Of a stretch of DNA of 64,000 bases, positions 35,333 to 44,844 are shown piece after piece. Position 1 is the first letter of the stretch; every line of letters starts with the position of its first letter. The notes under the pieces are model-generated. The model did not search any database. It was given only the letters and a program-made list of their open reading frames with translations, and was not told the DNA's origin. The translations under genes and the position numbers were made by a program. This DNA is from an uncultured Thiothrix sp. (lineage in GTDB: Bacteria > Pseudomonadota > Gammaproteobacteria > Thiotrichales > Thiotrichaceae), in NCBI RefSeq assembly GCF_937873765.1, contig NZ_CALMZC010000012.1:1-64000 (forward strand). Reading direction: 5' to 3'.

Positions 35333-36700
35333 TTAAGATATATCACCAATATCTTGCTCAAGTTCTTGTATTATATGGGTTATTCTCATGCCAAAATATT
35401 TATTAATTGTCTCGTCATCAACTTTTGACAAACGTTTATAGCCTAAATATCGTGTTAAAATTTTTCTCTTATCAGCGACTGATAATATATCAAAATTTGT
35501 AATGTACTTATGTGAATTTACTTTTAGACGTTTTGTTTCATGATATGTTTTTATCAGCTTTTTTATGTGAATACTTTTAGGGCAAACTCTAGTTACGAGT
35601 TTTGTTATTGTTTGGTCTATTGAGTAAATTGGAGTTAAGTCTTCAATTTGAGAAAAATAAAACATCCATCCCCTTTTTTTGCCTTCAAATATACAGCCTG
35701 TAATTCTTAGATTCAGACGCCATTCTAAAACATCTATACTGCTATTTTTTGCATCTGGTTTAGTGGCTTGGTCGTATTTGTATTTAAAAGTTGTTAATAA
35801 ATTAGCTATGGAGTCTTCAAATTTTTGTTTATTGTTTTCTATTATTGTGGATTTTCTATTTTTATACTTATATCCTAAATAATGCAATTCATCATTTATA
35901 TCCCCTGACTGGCATTTTGAGTTTTTTTTGTTAAGTTCGTGTATTCCCAAGTTTGTTTTTTGAAAATCGTTCTTGATGTCATCAAATATTTTATCGCAAT
36001 CCTTTTCTTTGCAAAACATTAGAATGTCATCTACATATCTAGTATAAAATATTTTTTTATTTTGCTTGTATTTATTGTCAATATCAAGCAAATATATCTC
36101 TGCTAAAATATTGGAAATTGATAATCCTTGTGGAACTCCTGATTTATTCTCTTCATCCTTTTCATTCTTAGCCTTTGTTACGGTGGTGTTTTTTATTGCT
36201 TTGTTTATGAGGTCTATTAGTTCTGGCTTCCGTATTTTTCTTTTGAGAATTTTAAGTAAAGTCTCATGATTAATAGAAGGATAAAAATTAGAAACATCTA
36301 TTTTAATGTATTTGTCATATTTTTTCTTCTTAATGTTTTTATTTATTGACTCTATTTTTATTTGTGGTATTTCTATGTTTAATAAGTCTTTATAAACTGC
36401 GGCTAATATATTGCATATAGCACGTAATGTAATTCTATCTCTGAAAGTTGGTATTGATATTACTCTTGGATTCTTATTTTCTCCTTTTGATATAAGTTTC
36501 TTCTTGTATGGTGTAAAGTTATATGTGTTATTATGAACTTTTCGGTTGATTATTTCTATATGGTTATCGCACTCTTGCCTGAATTTATCTCTCCCAATTT
36601 TATCTAATCCAACAGCAGTGTTTGACTCTATGTGATTATGGTATATCTGCTTTAAAGATGTTGCTTTGAATTGATTGTTAAAATATTTATAGGCACTCAT
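35333..36700 (-). CDS. Reverse transcriptase of a probable defence system
   Basis: 455 residues. Catalytic core: motif A IKIDVSNFYPSI (132-143, Asp135), SGVPQGLSISNILAE (187-201), YVDD at 222-225 (the metal-binding aspartates 224/225) and YLGYKY (274-279). The C-terminal 170 residues, including RITGCIFEGKKRGWMFYFSQ (332-351), form a helical extension not belonging to group II intron maturases; no HNH endonuclease, so not a mobile intron. Start overlaps the SLATT-like gene stop by four bases (translational coupling). Strongly AT-rich compared with flanks, so acquired. I cannot assign a DRT or UG subtype from sequence alone. Confidence 0.88.
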   Translation of the reverse strand: MSAYKYFNNQFKATSLKQIYHNHIESNTAVGLDKIGRDKFRQECDNHIEIINRKVHNNTYNFTPYKKKLISKGENKNPRVISIPTFRDRITLRAICNILAAVYKDLLNIEIPQIKIESINKNIKKKKYDKYIKIDVSNFYPSINHETLLKILKRKIRKPELIDLINKAIKNTTVTKAKNEKDEENKSGVPQGLSISNILAEIYLLDIDNKYKQNKKIFYTRYVDDILMFCKEKDCDKIFDDIKNDFQKTNLGIHELNKKNSKCQSGDINDELHYLGYKYKNRKSTIIENNKQKFEDSIANLLTTFKYKYDQATKPDAKNSSIDVLEWRLNLRITGCIFEGKKRGWMFYFSQIEDLTPIYSIDQTITKLVTRVCPKSIHIKKLIKTYHETKRLKVNSHKYITNFDILSVADKRKILTRYLGYKRLSKVDDETINKYFGMRITHIIQELEQDIGDIS

Positions 36701-37263
36701 AAAAATGTTGTCATGTAGATAGTCACAACGGGTGATGTATATAAAAATATCAAGATTAATAGTCTTGCTATTTTATATCCGAGAGTAATTACTATTTCGT
36801 ATTTTGATGGTTTTCTACTGGTTAAGGATGATTTGTTGAAGACTCGAAAAACATAATCGTCGATTGTATTATGATTTTCTGACAATTCTAATAAATCAGT
36901 ATATTTTGCTCTAAGTTCATTGATTTTTTCTTGATCTTCATTTTTTTCTGCATCCAATGCAAGGAAATATAAATTTTGTAATTCTATGTAGTGATTTTTT
37001 AATGCTTCAGCTCTACTCTTAAAATTTTTATTTGTAACAAATAAAGAAGTGACAAGTATGACGATTGACATAATCACTAATGCCAAGTCTGTCTTTCCAC
37101 CTAGCATGGAACTGTCTTTAAGCAGTATAACGGCCAAACATGTATTAATTATTGAGTAAATTATTAATAATATCTGTGAGTGATTATCATTGCTTAATAA
37201 TCTCTCTGATGCTTGAATGCGTGCTTTGCGGGTAAACCAAATGTTATCAGATAATTTTGACAC
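36697..37263 (-). CDS. SLATT-like membrane effector paired with the RT
   Basis: 188 residues with a GTG start. Membrane segments at about 31-48 and 60-76, a charged coiled-coil region 80-135 and a further hydrophobic segment at 164-186. This is the layout of SLATT (SMODS and SLOG-associating 2TM effector) proteins, predicted pore formers in conflict systems; one SLATT subfamily is known beside reverse transcriptases. It overlaps the RT gene and is transcribed first. Expected role: membrane-disrupting effector triggered by the RT. Subfamily assignment is from pattern, not a search. Confidence 0.7.
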   Translation of the reverse strand: MSKLSDNIWFTRKARIQASERLLSNDNHSQILLIIYSIINTCLAVILLKDSSMLGGKTDLALVIMSIVILVTSLFVTNKNFKSRAEALKNHYIELQNLYFLALDAEKNEDQEKINELRAKYTDLLELSENHNTIDDYVFRVFNKSSLTSRKPSKYEIVITLGYKIARLLILIFLYTSPVVTIYMTTFL

Positions 37264-37282
37264 TTATTTTTATCTCATAGAA

Positions 37283-37437
37283 AAGTGGGAGGCAGATAGT
37301 TTTGAGATTATTTCATACTTCTCGAAGCATGAGAAGTCTAAGTGGCAGTTACGCTCAACTTAAATCGTATTAAAAATACAATTACTTATTAGATTCACCC
37401 CGTTTCTGGAGTTTGTCAGAGACACCGCCTCCCACTT
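37283..37437 (-). ncRNA. Candidate retron-like noncoding RNA
   Basis: A perfect 11-bp inverted repeat, AAGTGGGAGGC at 37283-37293 and GCCTCCCACTT at 37427-37437, encloses 133 bases holding three hairpins: 37317-37337 (7 bp), 37367-37379 (5 bp) and 37402-37423 (7 bp, one non-Watson-Crick pair). There is no ORF inside. It ends about 20 bases before the SLATT start and its predicted transcription start falls in the far arm. The layout imitates the a1/a2-bounded msr-msd RNA of retrons and the ncRNA templates of some DRT systems. Strand is inferred from the promoter. Confidence 0.5.
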
Positions 37438-37441
37438 CCTT

Positions 37442-37471
37442 AATATATCAGACTTTGCTTATGAGAGGCAA
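37442..37471 (-). promoter_or_regulatory. Strong promoter of the RNA-SLATT-RT unit
   Basis: Minus strand TTGCCT (37466-37471), 18-base spacer, TATATT (37442-37447) with an extended TGA upstream of the -10. The start expected about seven bases downstream (near 37435) lies within the first arm of the inverted repeat. Confidence 0.65.
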
Positions 37472-37485
37472 TTTGTCATTTTAGT

Positions 37486-37553
37486 GAGCTAACGAAAATA
37501 GCTGAGCAGAACTGGCATAGCCAGTTTCTGACTCAGCGACTTGTTGGTTGCTT
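37486..37553. repeat. Hairpin with GAGCTAAC end, attC-like
   Basis: GAGCTAAC (37486-37493) is the inverse of the motif at 35321. Then a 15-bp hairpin at 37501-37537 (arms GCTGAG-CAGA-ACTGG, 5-base loop CATAG) with two extrahelical bases on one side, and GTTGGTT at 37543-37549. Size and bulges resemble an attC site, but the end boxes match only in part. Confidence 0.35.
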
Positions 37554-37792
37554 GCGAGATAGTTATAAGAACTCCGTTTATTGAATTCTACACCGACAAA
37601 TCGGAATTAAAGGAGTCTGCTGCAAAAGCATCATGAATTCAGTTAAGACTAGAAATTTCTGTCAATAACTACGTTTTGAAGAATTTCTAGTCTTAACCTG
37701 AATAGCATGTTTTTTTGCTTTTTTCAGCTTCTTCTTATAATCTGAGACTTGTCTTTCAAATCAAGAAATTGGTCTTGCTATCGCAACCAACA
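37542..37792. repeat. 251-bp imperfect palindrome, MITE-like
   Basis: Ends TGTTGGTTGC (37542-37551) and GCAACCAACA (37783-37792) are perfect inverse repeats. The centre is a 15-bp perfect stem (TTAAGACTAGAAATT/AATTTCTAGTCTTAA, 37643-37657 and 37682-37696) extended by ATTCAG/CTGAAT across one bulge. Both pairs share the same midpoint within about 3 bases. No ORF. No flanking target duplication seen. Confidence 0.55.
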
Positions 37793-37942
37793 GTTTATTA
37801 GACGGAACGCTGGAATATTAGAATATACAGCATTACGCTTTTTTAATTAAATAAAAATCAATCATTTCTAAAGAGTTGCAGGGTAATAGCCTAAACCTCT
37901 AAGCTAGCTACTTTAAGAACCACTACTTGCGAGCACTTATCC

Positions 37943-38593
37943 ATGAAAATTGTCCCTGTCCTGATCCTAGCCACTCTATTCTGTATCAGTACCAGTTATG
38001 CGGCTGGTTTCGATTGCAATAAAGCCCGAAGCTCCACTGAGAAAACTATTTGTAATACCACTAGCCTATCCGACTTAGATGAAATTCTGGTCTTGAGCTT
38101 TAATAAAGTAGTCGCCAGCAGTGCAGATGCTAAAGCTTTAAAAACGATTCAACAGGCGTGGTTAAAAAACCGTGAAACTTGTGCGAGTAATGTCAGTTGT
38201 ATCACTCAAGCTTACACTTCACGCATTAGCGAATTAGTGAATTTAGTAGCTAAAAATCAGCAAACCATGACAAAGACTGACTCTAGTAACTCAGCGAATA
38301 CTCAGACTGATCCCGTACCAGCCACCCAAGCCATTGGCAAAACCTTGACTGGCACGATTGAAAGTTATGAATGTGGCGATAATTGCTATCTGACGGTGAA
38401 AGATGAACAAGGCACAGAGCATGTCGCCTTATGTACTGCGCCGCAGTGCGATAGCTGGAACGAAGTGGCTGCTATGCCGAAAAGCTTCCTGAAGAAAAAA
38501 GTACAGATCAGCTTTGGACGTGCTAAGCAATATGATGGTGCGGGTAACGAAATGGGTGAAATGGATGCCTTTGATAGCATCACGTTTTTTTAA
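37943..38593 (+). CDS. Secreted LprI-like (DUF1311) protein
   Basis: 216 residues with a signal peptide ending STSYAA. The mature N-terminus (FDCNKARSSTEKTICNT and WLKNRETCASNVSCI, about 22-95) is an LprI-type domain with four paired cysteines; LprI of mycobacteria inhibits lysozyme. The C-terminal part (about 130-216) is a separate beta-rich region with ECGDNCYLTV. Probably periplasmic envelope protein; inhibitor function is inferred only from the domain. Confidence 0.75.
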   Translation: MKIVPVLILATLFCISTSYAAGFDCNKARSSTEKTICNTTSLSDLDEILVLSFNKVVASSADAKALKTIQQAWLKNRETCASNVSCITQAYTSRISELVNLVAKNQQTMTKTDSSNSANTQTDPVPATQAIGKTLTGTIESYECGDNCYLTVKDEQGTEHVALCTAPQCDSWNEVAAMPKSFLKKKVQISFGRAKQYDGAGNEMGEMDAFDSITFF

Positions 38594-38641
38594 AAAGCCT
38601 GTTAAACTAGCCCAGCCATTATAAAAAATAGGAGATAAAAC

Positions 38642-39136
38642 ATGGGCTTCTGTCATCTCAAGCTAGTTCAGGCTAGCTTGTTTTCACTGTTCGTCGTGAG
38701 CATCGGCACGCAAGCAGCAGGTAATGTTCAGGGCAAACGCTTTCAAGATTGGGGTGGCAATTGCCAAGTGGCTAACCAAGTTCGGCATTGTTATTTAGAA
38801 CAAGTGCTGCACGATGGTGAGCAAAAAGTCATGGTCAGTGTGATTGGCTATCTTCCGGGGCAAAAAATACCGAGCATGGCTTTTGAATTGCCACCCAATA
38901 TCCATTTACCATCGGGCTTCACCTTGAGCCTGAATGAGCGTCCAACCTTACGTTTCAAAGGTAAATGTAGCGCTCAGCGTTGCACCGCCAGTTTCCAACT
39001 CACGCCAAAAATCTTGCAGCAATTCCAAAAAGGCCAAGCTGCTACGGTTTCTTATCTATCCACACCGAATCAACGTCCAGTGAATTTGCCGTTATCATTG
39101 ATGGGCATTAGCGCTGGTTTGAATGCCTTGAAATAG
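38642..39136 (+). CDS. IalB-like secreted protein
   Basis: 164 residues with a signal peptide ending near GTQAAG. The mature part FQDWGGNCQV and RHCYLEQVL followed by a beta-rich domain fits the invasion-associated locus B family, periplasmic proteins of unknown mechanism. AGGAG site seven bases before the ATG. Separated from the LprI-like gene by 48 bases, likely same operon. Confidence 0.75.
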   Translation: MGFCHLKLVQASLFSLFVVSIGTQAAGNVQGKRFQDWGGNCQVANQVRHCYLEQVLHDGEQKVMVSVIGYLPGQKIPSMAFELPPNIHLPSGFTLSLNERPTLRFKGKCSAQRCTASFQLTPKILQQFQKGQAATVSYLSTPNQRPVNLPLSLMGISAGLNALK

Positions 39137-39149
39137 AAGCTTTAGGTAC

Positions 39150-39172
39150 ACAGGGCAGTGATACTGCCCTGT
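39150..39172. terminator. Hairpin terminator between IalB-like and peroxidase genes
   Basis: Perfect 10-bp stem ACAGGGCAGT/ACTGCCCTGT with loop GAT, 13 bases after the IalB-like stop, followed by ACTTTATG. The T-run is poor, so termination may be partial. Confidence 0.6.
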
Positions 39173-39184
39173 ACTTTATGAAGC

Positions 39185-41069
39185 TTAGCCTAGTAAACCT
39201 TTAGCCAAAGCGTCTTGTAGCAAACGGATTTGCTCTGGGTCGGAACTATTGCTATTGATTTTAGGCGTATCCTCAACAACAGCCGGTGCAAAAGACCGTG
39301 CCGTAAAAGAAGCTGGTTCAATAGCTTGGGCAGTAGCTCCAGTTGCTGCATTGTAAATGCACATTTGAAGCTAAGAAAGCATTATCTTGCACATCTTTAA
39401 TAGTGGTATTGCGCTGAATCACATCAGCGAGCGTTAAATTATTTAAGTCTTTCAACTGCTGACCTGAGAACTGGTTCTCATACCAAAAACGATCACCATC
39501 CCGCAAGGCTTCAAACTGATGGGTCAGAATCGTTGTCAGGGTTTCACCCGCTAACGAATCACCCGTGTATTTTTCTGCTAAACCGCCTACCCATAAATCC
39601 ACATCATCTGGACTATCATAGACTTGCGCTAATTTCTGCCCAAAATCACCCTGCCAAATTGGATCGTTAAAGCTTTCGATACGTGATAAGCCTAAAGACT
39701 CACGCACATCATTGTAGCCAGCAATCCCATGATCGCGCCCGCGTTGCAGATTGATAGCGACTAAATCCAAGCCACCTGAACCCGGTTGACCAAATAAGAA
39801 ATTACGCACATCATCAATCACCATAGGGTCGAAAGCTTGTGCGGTTTGTGACATACCACCCCGCAAGAACGGCTCGATCCCCGCTTGGTCAACTAAACCC
39901 GGTTTACTGAAAGCATCGCGTAATGACACATTACCTTGATCAATCTCATTACCCTTATCATCTAAACGCAATAAGGTCGGTGATAACATCGTATGACCAA
40001 AACGGAAAGCAGCAGCAGCAAACTCATTATTAATGCCTGCATTTTGCGTCGGGTCATAGCCTTTATACTTAGATAAAGCATCCTCACCCAGTAAGTTCGG
40101 CAGGAACTCGTTATAGGTAATCGCTTGAATTTCAGCGATCACTGTACGGCGGGCTTCTTGATAAAGCTTTTCATCCGACCAACTAGGATTCTTAGTCATC
40201 AGTTCATCCGCAATGCGATTATGTTCACGCAACCAAATCGTGTGCATAGACGTTAAGGCAGGATTTTCATTCGAGCGTTCATCTCCAGCCACAAAAGCGC
40301 CATTGGCATTCTTCGGTAATAAGTTGCCTTCGCTGGTGCGCAGTTTGCCACCCTCAAAGGAACGTAAAGCATCGGCAGTCGCTTTATCCGAGCCATACAC
40401 CATTGAACCGTCAATATAGGCGGTTAAAGTGTTAGTTTGCTGCGCAACACCATTGCTATCTAAGCTTGAATTGCTCCGTGTGAGGGGAATGCTAGCAGTA
40501 CCCGTGCCCTTTGGATCAAAGAAGGGATCTCCAGTCGGCACAGGAATATCAATATTTACTCCCGTATTCGCCTGCACTAGCGATAAATCATGATCAAGGA
40601 ATTGTCCCCACATCCAGAAAATATCACTTAAACCTTTACGATTAGCGGTGGTTTCTGTTTGGGCTGATACCGCATTACTAACTTCACGCGTACTGGGCAG
40701 ATTGACTGCCTTAGCGCCGCCCGGTTCCCGAGTACTGTCTTTGGGTGTCAAGCGTTGTAAAGAACTACCTTGCTTGCCCCAGTCTGGATGTTGCACATTA
40801 TTACCGCTGCCATCGGCGCTACGGTACTCAGGTTTCTGTGCCTGATTAATTTGCTCAAGTAATTGCTTTAAAATTTCAATTAAAAAGTTGAGCAGAATAT
40901 TAAAAATCGGGTTACTACCACTGCCACCACGAAAACCACTCGCAAAGCTATCCGCTCCTGCAATACCTTGTACCGCAAAGCTATTGCTGAGGTTGGGGGT
41001 AAAATTCGTGGAGTTATTGAAATTAGTGTTATTTAGATTAGTCGGTCTATTATTAATTGGGTTACGCAT
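39185..41069 (-). CDS. Animal-type haem peroxidase with C-terminal frameshift
   Basis: The uninterrupted frame (39318-41069) encodes 583 residues: Asn-rich N-terminus (1-30), then a peroxidase domain with distal His160 in GQFLDHDLSL, Arg265 region in RSNENPALTS and proximal His359 in FRFGHTMLS. After SNVH the frame ends quickly in an unusual CSNWSYCPSY. One base shift continues for about 57 sensible codons (IYNAATGATAQAIEPASF onwards, ending AKGLLG) to a stop at 39185. So a frameshift lies near 39355-39372, real or a sequencing error. Haem domain intact. No signal peptide; such bacterial proteins may be exported by other routes. Confidence 0.8.
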
Positions 41070-41225
41070 CGTTATCTGTCCTTGATTTAGACTGAAAAAT
41101 ATCGGTGATCAGTCGGTTGTGCTCATCATGAAAAACAAGCGCTCAGGACAACAATACGTAGTTTCTTTGCCGCTTCAGTTCTTAAGATAATTGGTCATAA
41201 TTAAAATAAATTATTTATAGATAAA

Positions 41226-41248
41226 AAAGGCTGCACAAAGCAGCCTTT
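41226..41248 (-). terminator. Terminator after doxX
   Basis: 9-bp stem AAAGGCTGC/GCAGCCTTT with 5-base loop, followed on the minus strand by a T-run, 22 bases past the DoxX stop. Confidence 0.85.
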
Positions 41249-41269
41249 CTGCAACACTAATGGAGAAAC

Positions 41270-41902
41270 TTACACACGTCTAGTACGCAAACCCGGCTCG
41301 TCAGTGGCATCTACCTCAAATGGATCGTGACGCGCTGCTTCAGCATTTTCAATTTTGCGCGCGAAGTTCCGATAGATATACCAATCCAAACTAAACCAGC
41401 GCCCCGCCCCCATGAAGAACAGCGTCAACAGCAGGATAAAATAGGTAATGTAAAGCGCAAACGGATTAGAGCCGAGCGTCGTATAGCCATGCTCGAAGAA
41501 AAATTGCTTAGCTGCAGACCCAATACCCGTTAAGCCCCCTACTGCTTGCAAACCTAACACCACGACGACTGCAAACAGACCCAATACAATCCAACGCACG
41601 GCAAAACCTAGAATTAACAAGATCGCCCCTGCTACCTCCAGACCACCAATGACCGCTGAACCAGTCGTCCCAAACATACTCAGTATCGTGTCATTCATGG
41701 CGCTAGCACCATTAATAAAAGCTTCTTGATTCCACCAAGTTAAGGGGTTATACCAGACGAAATCAGCAGCCGTGAATAAGCCTAAACGTTTCACCCCATC
41801 GACCCAGAAAATGGGTGCTAAGAGTAAACGAATGGCTAAAGGCGCTAGAAAATCAAACACTCGTAGCCAATGCAGGCTAAAAAAACCCAGAAGAAATTTC
41901 AT
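41270..41902 (-). CDS. DoxX-family membrane protein
   Basis: 210 residues from the ATG at 41902 with AGGAG five bases upstream; the longer frame lacks this. Four to five membrane segments, with APLAIRLLLAPIFWVDGVKR and IGGLEVAGAILLILGFAVRW typical of DoxX. The family includes thiosulfate:quinone oxidoreductase subunits and redox-linked proteins; for a Thiothrix-like organism the sulfur link is tempting, but no DoxA partner is nearby. The C-terminal 30 residues are charged and cytoplasmic. Confidence 0.75.
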   Translation of the reverse strand: MKFLLGFFSLHWLRVFDFLAPLAIRLLLAPIFWVDGVKRLGLFTAADFVWYNPLTWWNQEAFINGASAMNDTILSMFGTTGSAVIGGLEVAGAILLILGFAVRWIVLGLFAVVVVLGLQAVGGLTGIGSAAKQFFFEHGYTTLGSNPFALYITYFILLLTLFFMGAGRWFSLDWYIYRNFARKIENAEAARHDPFEVDATDEPGLRTRRV

Positions 41903-42011
41903 AAGCACTCCTAAAAAAATAAAGCGTTTGCCCATGCATATCATTAACTCTTATTGGAGTATATATGCTGCACTGCTGCTTTTCTGATGAAGATTCCGCT
42001 GAACAGGCCGA

Positions 42012-43904
42012 TTAATGCGCTGCTTGACGTGGCACAGCTACTAGCTTCGGTGGAATTTCAGCCTTAGGAACATAACAAGCTCGAATCCGCCGCACTAAGC
42101 TTTCAGCATCTAAGTCGCAAGCTGCTAATTGTTGCTCACGCAAAGCCTGCTCAATATAAGTATCAGGTAAACCGAGATTGAGTACACGGGTTGTAAGGCC
42201 AGATGCAGCTAAACACTCATTTACACCACTACCTGCACCACCTTGCACCGCATTATCTTCCAGTGTTACTAATAGCCCATGAATCTTAGCCATAGTATGA
42301 ATCAGTTGACTATCTAATGGCTTGACGAAACGCATATTAACCAGACTAGCATCTAGCTGCTCAGCGGCTTGTTGAGCTTCGTTGAGGAGAGAACCAAATA
42401 ATAAAATCGCAATTCCAGACTTACCTTCACGCAAAATTTCGCCCTTGCCAATGTCTAAGGCTTGCATCTCTACTTGAGGAACTAGGCCAATACCCTTGCC
42501 ACGCGGATAGCGTACAGCACAAGGAGACTCTTGCTGGAAAGCGGTGAACAGCATCTGCCGACATTCATCTTCATGCGCAGGGGCCATCACAATCATATTC
42601 GGGATACAGCGCAGATAAGACAGATCATAGTTGCCAGAATGAGTGGGGCCATCAGCACCGACTAAACCCGCACGGTCAATCGCAAACACTACTGGCAAAT
42701 TTTGAATCGCCACATCATGAATCAACTGATCATAGGCACGCTGCAAAAAGGTCGAATAAATCGCAACAACGGGTTTTAAACCCTCACAGGCTAAGCCCGC
42801 TGCTAAGGTTACTGCGTGTTGCTCTGCAATACCTACATCAAAATAGCGTTCTGGATACTGCTCAGCGAACTTGACTAACCCAGACCCCTCTCGCATTGCA
42901 GGCGTAATGCCCACTAAGCGTTTATCCAGTGCCGCCATATCGCAAAGCCAAGTACCAAACACTTCGGTATAAGTCGGTGTTGAGGCTTTCTTCCCAGAAA
43001 CCAAGCCCGTTTTTAAATTGAAGGGGGTAACCCCATGATAGGTACAAGGATCATCTTCGGCTGGTTCATAACCCTTACCTTTCTGGGTGATGACATGCAA
43101 TAACCGCGGGCCTTTAATCTGCTGCAGATTACGCATCACATTGACCATTTCGCTGACATCATGCCCGTCAATCGGCCCATAGTATTGAAACCCCATTTCC
43201 TCAAATAAAGTGCCGGGCAATACCATACCTTTCATATGTTCTTCGGTAAGCTTGGCAAGCTTTGACAGTGACTTACTGCTAGATAAGACTTTTTTGCCAT
43301 TCTCCCGCATGCTGGAATACACTGGCCCTGAGAGTAAGCGCGTCAGATATTTACGTAGCGCACCGACATTCGGTGAAATAGACATCTCATTATCATTTAA
43401 AACCACTAGCAAATCAGCATCTAAATCCCCTGCATGATTCAAAGCTTCATAAGCCATCCCTGCCGTCATCGCCCCATCACCAATCACAGCAATCGCTTGC
43501 CAGTCTTCGCCTTTCTGTTTGGCGGCCAAAGCCATACCTAAAGCCGCCGCGATGGAAGTACTAGAGTGTCCTACGCCAAAAGTATCGTAAAGGCTTTCAC
43601 TCCGTTTAGGAAAACCCGCTAAACCATGCTCTTGGCGAATGCTATGCATAAGATCACGCCGCCCAGTGAGAATCTTATGTGCATAGGCTTGATGACCTAC
43701 GTCCCAAACTAGACGATCTTCAGGTGTATTGAAGACATAATGCAGAGCAACTGTTAGCTCCACTGTGCCTAGGTTGGAAGAAAAATGTCCACCACCGGTG
43801 GAAACACTAGTTAACAGAAAATTACGGATTTCTTTACACAGATCGGGCAAAGCATCAGGGTCTAAACGGCGTAAATCAGCCGGAGACTGGATAGATTCAA
43901 GCAT
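42012..43904 (-). CDS. dxs: 1-deoxy-D-xylulose-5-phosphate synthase
   Basis: 630 residues from the ATG at 43904 with GAGG seven bases upstream. ThDP-dependent transketolase-like enzyme: catalytic His in [10 protein letters not shown], ThDP motif [15 protein letters not shown], and YPRGKG. Joins pyruvate and glyceraldehyde 3-phosphate, first step of the MEP isoprenoid pathway, also feeding thiamine and PLP synthesis. Downstream of xseB-ispA on the same strand, as in many gammaproteobacteria. Confidence 0.97.
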   Translation of the reverse strand: MLESIQSPADLRRLDPDALPDLCKEIRNFLLTSVSTGGGHFSSNLGTVELTVALHYVFNTPEDRLVWDVGHQAYAHKILTGRRDLMHSIRQEHGLAGFPKRSESLYDTFGVGHSSTSIAAALGMALAAKQKGEDWQAIAVIGDGAMTAGMAYEALNHAGDLDADLLVVLNDNEMSISPNVGALRKYLTRLLSGPVYSSMRENGKKVLSSSKSLSKLAKLTEEHMKGMVLPGTLFEEMGFQYYGPIDGHDVSEMVNVMRNLQQIKGPRLLHVITQKGKGYEPAEDDPCTYHGVTPFNLKTGLVSGKKASTPTYTEVFGTWLCDMAALDKRLVGITPAMREGSGLVKFAEQYPERYFDVGIAEQHAVTLAAGLACEGLKPVVAIYSTFLQRAYDQLIHDVAIQNLPVVFAIDRAGLVGADGPTHSGNYDLSYLRCIPNMIVMAPAHEDECRQMLFTAFQQESPCAVRYPRGKGIGLVPQVEMQALDIGKGEILREGKSGIAILLFGSLLNEAQQAAEQLDASLVNMRFVKPLDSQLIHTMAKIHGLLVTLEDNAVQGGAGSGVNECLAASGLTTRVLNLGLPDTYIEQALREQQLAACDLDAESLVRRIRACYVPKAEIPPKLVAVPRQAAH

Positions 43905-43959
43905 GCGCGACCTCACTCAATACTAATAATTCTACTGGCAGTAGGACTTGACTTAGTGC

Positions 43960-44844
43960 CTACCGAACACGCTTTACAGTAAATTCGGCTATTTCCAATA
44001 ATAAGGGCGCATTTAACCCTTCTAAAGCAGCCACTGCTTCTAAATATAATTCATTCAACTTCCGCTTCGCAGCACTCATCCCAATAATCGAAGGATAAGT
44101 CGGCTTACCTGCGGCTACATCAGCGCCCCGTGTTTTGCCCAAGGTTTGAGTATCGCTTTCTATATCCAGAATATCATCTTGCACCTGAAAGGCTAAGCCC
44201 AAACACTTTGCATAATAATCAAGTTGATTTAACTGTTTTTCAGGCAAATCAGGCACAGTATAGGCAGCTAACAGGACACTGCTACGAATTAAAGCGCCTG
44301 TTTTATGGATATGCATTTGCTCCAACTCAAGCTCAGTTAAGGTTTTACCTACCGACGCCAAATCAATCGCTTGCCCACCTACCATTCCGCGTGAACCAGC
44401 AGCGAAACTCAACTGCTGCAACATGTATAGACGCTGCTCAGCACTTAGATGTTCATGAGCTTGTGTGATTAACTGGAAAGCTAAAGCTTGTAATGCGTCA
44501 CCCGCTAAGATAGCGGTTGCCTCATCATAAGCACGATGACAAGTAGGCTTACCACGCCGTAAGACATCATCATCCATCGCTGGTAAATCATCATGAATCA
44601 GCGAATACACATGAACCAGTTCAATTGCAGCCGCGGGCATGTCTAAAACTTCTGGCGCTACTCCTAAAGCCCCTCCCGTTGCATACACCAGCAAAGGGCG
44701 CATGCGTTTGCCACCATTCAGCACCGAATAACGCATAGCCTCATGCAGGCGCATCGGCAGAATTTCAGGTGAAGGCAACACACGGTCTAACACGGACTCA
44801 ATCCGTGTTTGATAATCTTGTAAGGCAAAACTCAGCGCCTTCAC
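43960..44844 (-). CDS. ispA: Farnesyl diphosphate synthase
   Basis: 294 residues, all-helical prenyltransferase. First aspartate-rich motif [12 protein letters not shown] and second [12 protein letters not shown] are both intact. Makes C15 farnesyl diphosphate from IPP and DMAPP for quinone and undecaprenyl synthesis. The start overlaps the xseB stop by four bases. Confidence 0.96.
   Translation of the reverse strand: MKALSFALQDYQTRIESVLDRVLPSPEILPMRLHEAMRYSVLNGGKRMRPLLVYATGGALGVAPEVLDMPAAAIELVHVYSLIHDDLPAMDDDVLRRGKPTCHRAYDEATAILAGDALQALAFQLITQAHEHLSAEQRLYMLQQLSFAAGSRGMVGGQAIDLASVGKTLTELELEQMHIHKTGALIRSSVLLAAYTVPDLPEKQLNQLDYYAKCLGLAFQVQDDILDIESDTQTLGKTRGADVAAGKPTYPSIIGMSAAKRKLNELYLEAVAALEGLNAPLLLEIAEFTVKRVR

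Noticed and set aside
35333..36700. RT as part of a group II intron
   Set aside because: No maturase or HNH domain and no intron domain V-like hairpin next to the gene.
37264..37942. Small plus-strand reading frames in the long gap
   Set aside because: Short, without ribosome sites or protein-like composition; inverted repeats explain the region better.
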